Under the pieces are notes generated by a model. That model had not been told where the DNA came from. It saw only the letters and a list, made by a program, of their open reading frames with translations, and did not search any database. Below are positions 32,899 through 33,890 of a stretch of 33,890 bases of DNA, one piece after another. Both the position numbers and the translations under genes were made by a program. Location of the stretch: the NCBI GenBank assembly GCA_002709695.1, contig PAQF01000030.1, positions 36,627 through 70,516 on the forward strand. Direction: 5' to 3'. The DNA comes from Candidatus Poribacteria bacterium. GTDB taxonomy: Bacteria > Poribacteria > WGA-4E > UBA9662. Each line of letters opens with the position of its first letter. Position 1 is the stretch's first letter.

Positions 32899-33890
32899 TA
32901 TACTCCTCCAATCGTTCCTGCAACCATAGGTTCAGCTACATCTCCGTTTTTAATCATACTTAATAGCGGCGAATCTTCTATGTCAAGTGGGAGGGTTATT
33001 TTTTTTCGGCAGCGACTGGATTCATAGGTGGCAAATATTAATTCAGTCGCTTGTAATGCTTTTCGCCCACTAAGTTCTGGTTCCTCTCCAGTTTTAACGC
33101 ATTCTATCAAGTTAAGCACCGATAGAGTTGTATCATTATAACCTTCAGGAACAGCACCTCGAGGGTCCACTGTTTCCCAATCGGATGCTCCTCGGGCTAA
33201 TACCCGTAATGATACCCCGGATGAGTGAACCTCGATCCTTCCGTGGGTGCCGATGAGCCTATTTCCTGCACCTGTTATCCCTGTTCCGCCTGTTCCGAGT
33301 AACCCTTCCAACCCGTTTTTCCAGCGGATCCAAGATAGACCACAATTTTCAACTGGTACGCCAAATACTCTATGGGTTGATGTTCCGTCAATTTGGCCGA
33401 TAACCCAATCTACTGGCTCATCGTTGTTGTAAAAGAAGAACATGTCGAACCAGTGAGTACCCCAGTCTAGTAAGTTGCCACAGGATGCTTCAACACGAAC
33501 AAGATCACCAATTGTACCATCGTGTGCTAACTCCCTTGCTCTAACAAATTCGGGTCCAAATCGACGTTGATGACAAAATGTAATCATGACATGATTATCA
33601 ACGCAAGCTTGGTATTGTTTTTTTGATTCTCCCCAAGTAGGAGCCATTGGTTTTTCTGCATGGATAGCTTGGATACCACTGTTAGCTGCATTGACAATCA
33701 TGTCAGTGTGCATTTCGATCCAAGTGCAAACGCTGACAAAATCAAGGTCTTCCTGATCTAGCATCTCATTGTAGTCCTGATAAACTTTTGGTACACTGAA
33801 ATGCTCGGCAAAATTGTTCCCACTATCTTCAATAGGGTCAGCACAGGCAATAATATCGACGTCATCTGATGCCTGGTAACCTTGGGCATG
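32898..33890 (-). CDS. Gfo/Idh/MocA-family oxidoreductase, partial (runs off right edge)
   Basis: 330 codons are visible and the frame is open to the window edge, so the true start and the first Rossmann motif are outside. The visible N-terminal part (VDIIACADP, then DLDFVSVCTW) is the NAD-binding fold. The signature EKP is in IHAEKPMAPT, and a likely active-site histidine is in DWGTHWFDMFFF. The C-terminal beta-sheet domain contains GTGGTGITGAGNRLIGTHGR. Family members oxidise or reduce sugars and inositols with NAD(P). The stop codon overlaps the lipoprotein start (TAATG), which indicates an operon. The substrate cannot be assigned; action on a sugar is the usual case for this family. Confidence 0.88.
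   Translation of the reverse strand, partial: HAQGYQASDDVDIIACADPIEDSGNNFAEHFSVPKVYQDYNEMLDQEDLDFVSVCTWIEMHTDMIVNAANSGIQAIHAEKPMAPTWGESKKQYQACVDNHVMITFCHQRRFGPEFVRARELAHDGTIGDLVRVEASCGNLLDWGTHWFDMFFFYNNDEPVDWVIGQIDGTSTHRVFGVPVENCGLSWIRWKNGLEGLLGTGGTGITGAGNRLIGTHGRIEVHSSGVSLRVLARGASDWETVDPRGAVPEGYNDTTLSVLNLIECVKTGEEPELSGRKALQATELIFATYESSRCRKKITLPLDIEDSPLLSMIKNGDVAEPMVAGTIGGV

Noticed and set aside
1-33890. CRISPR array, tRNA, rRNA, transposase or integrase genes
   Set aside because: I looked for regularly spaced direct repeats, cloverleaf-like segments and recombinase motifs and saw none; the only regular repeats are inside coding genes.

Overview
The window is AT-rich bacterial DNA. It carries many paralogues of a few families: five phytanoyl-CoA-dioxygenase-like (PhyH) genes (one decayed), three secreted LamG proteins, two GH36-type alpha-galactosidases, two large multi-spanning proteins of the DUF6785/DUF6784 type, two TPR proteins and two short-chain dehydrogenases (SDRs). 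There is also an FG-GAP/UnbV protein, a formylglycine-generating-enzyme-like lipoprotein and a Gfo/Idh/MocA oxidoreductase. This mixture is typical of uncultured marine or sponge-associated lineages such as Candidatus Poribacteria. The assignment is inferred from gene content; no rRNA or other phylogenetic marker is present. A flagellin gene with a sigma-28-type promoter at the left edge suggests a motile relative.

Layout. 1-821 (minus): 5' part of a flagellin gene, with its promoter at 905-932. 1507-3803 (plus): PhyH and a microsomal-type epoxide hydrolase. 4069-8070 (minus): LamG, GH36 and PhyH genes read in that order. 8506-9899 (plus): cupin, then an SDR with an altered active site and its own promoter. 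10101-13887 (plus): two tandem LamG genes and a TPR protein, each LamG gene followed by a strong intrinsic terminator. 14067-16759 (plus): PhyH and a thiamine-diphosphate enzyme. 16877-17835 (minus): a PhyH pseudogene with at least four frameshifts. 18364-20292 (plus): a TPR protein with about 15 repeats. 20511-29685 (plus): a run of six genes (DUF6785 membrane protein, PhyH, SDR, GH36, 2-hydroxyacid dehydrogenase, FG-GAP/UnbV protein), most with short gaps. 29806-31761 (minus): second DUF6785 membrane protein. 31960-33890 (minus): lipoprotein translationally coupled to an upstream Gfo/Idh/MocA gene that runs off the window.

How the genes may work together. The 20.5-29.7 kb run combines a putative transporter, a glycosidase, two NAD(P)-dependent dehydrogenases and an Fe(II)/2-oxoglutarate oxygenase. 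I read it as a candidate catabolic locus for a galactoside or modified sugar. The 4-8 kb minus-strand cluster repeats part of this set (GH36 and PhyH) beside a secreted carbohydrate-binding-like LamG protein. The substrate cannot be read from the sequence. No CRISPR array, tRNA, rRNA, transposase or integrase was recognised.
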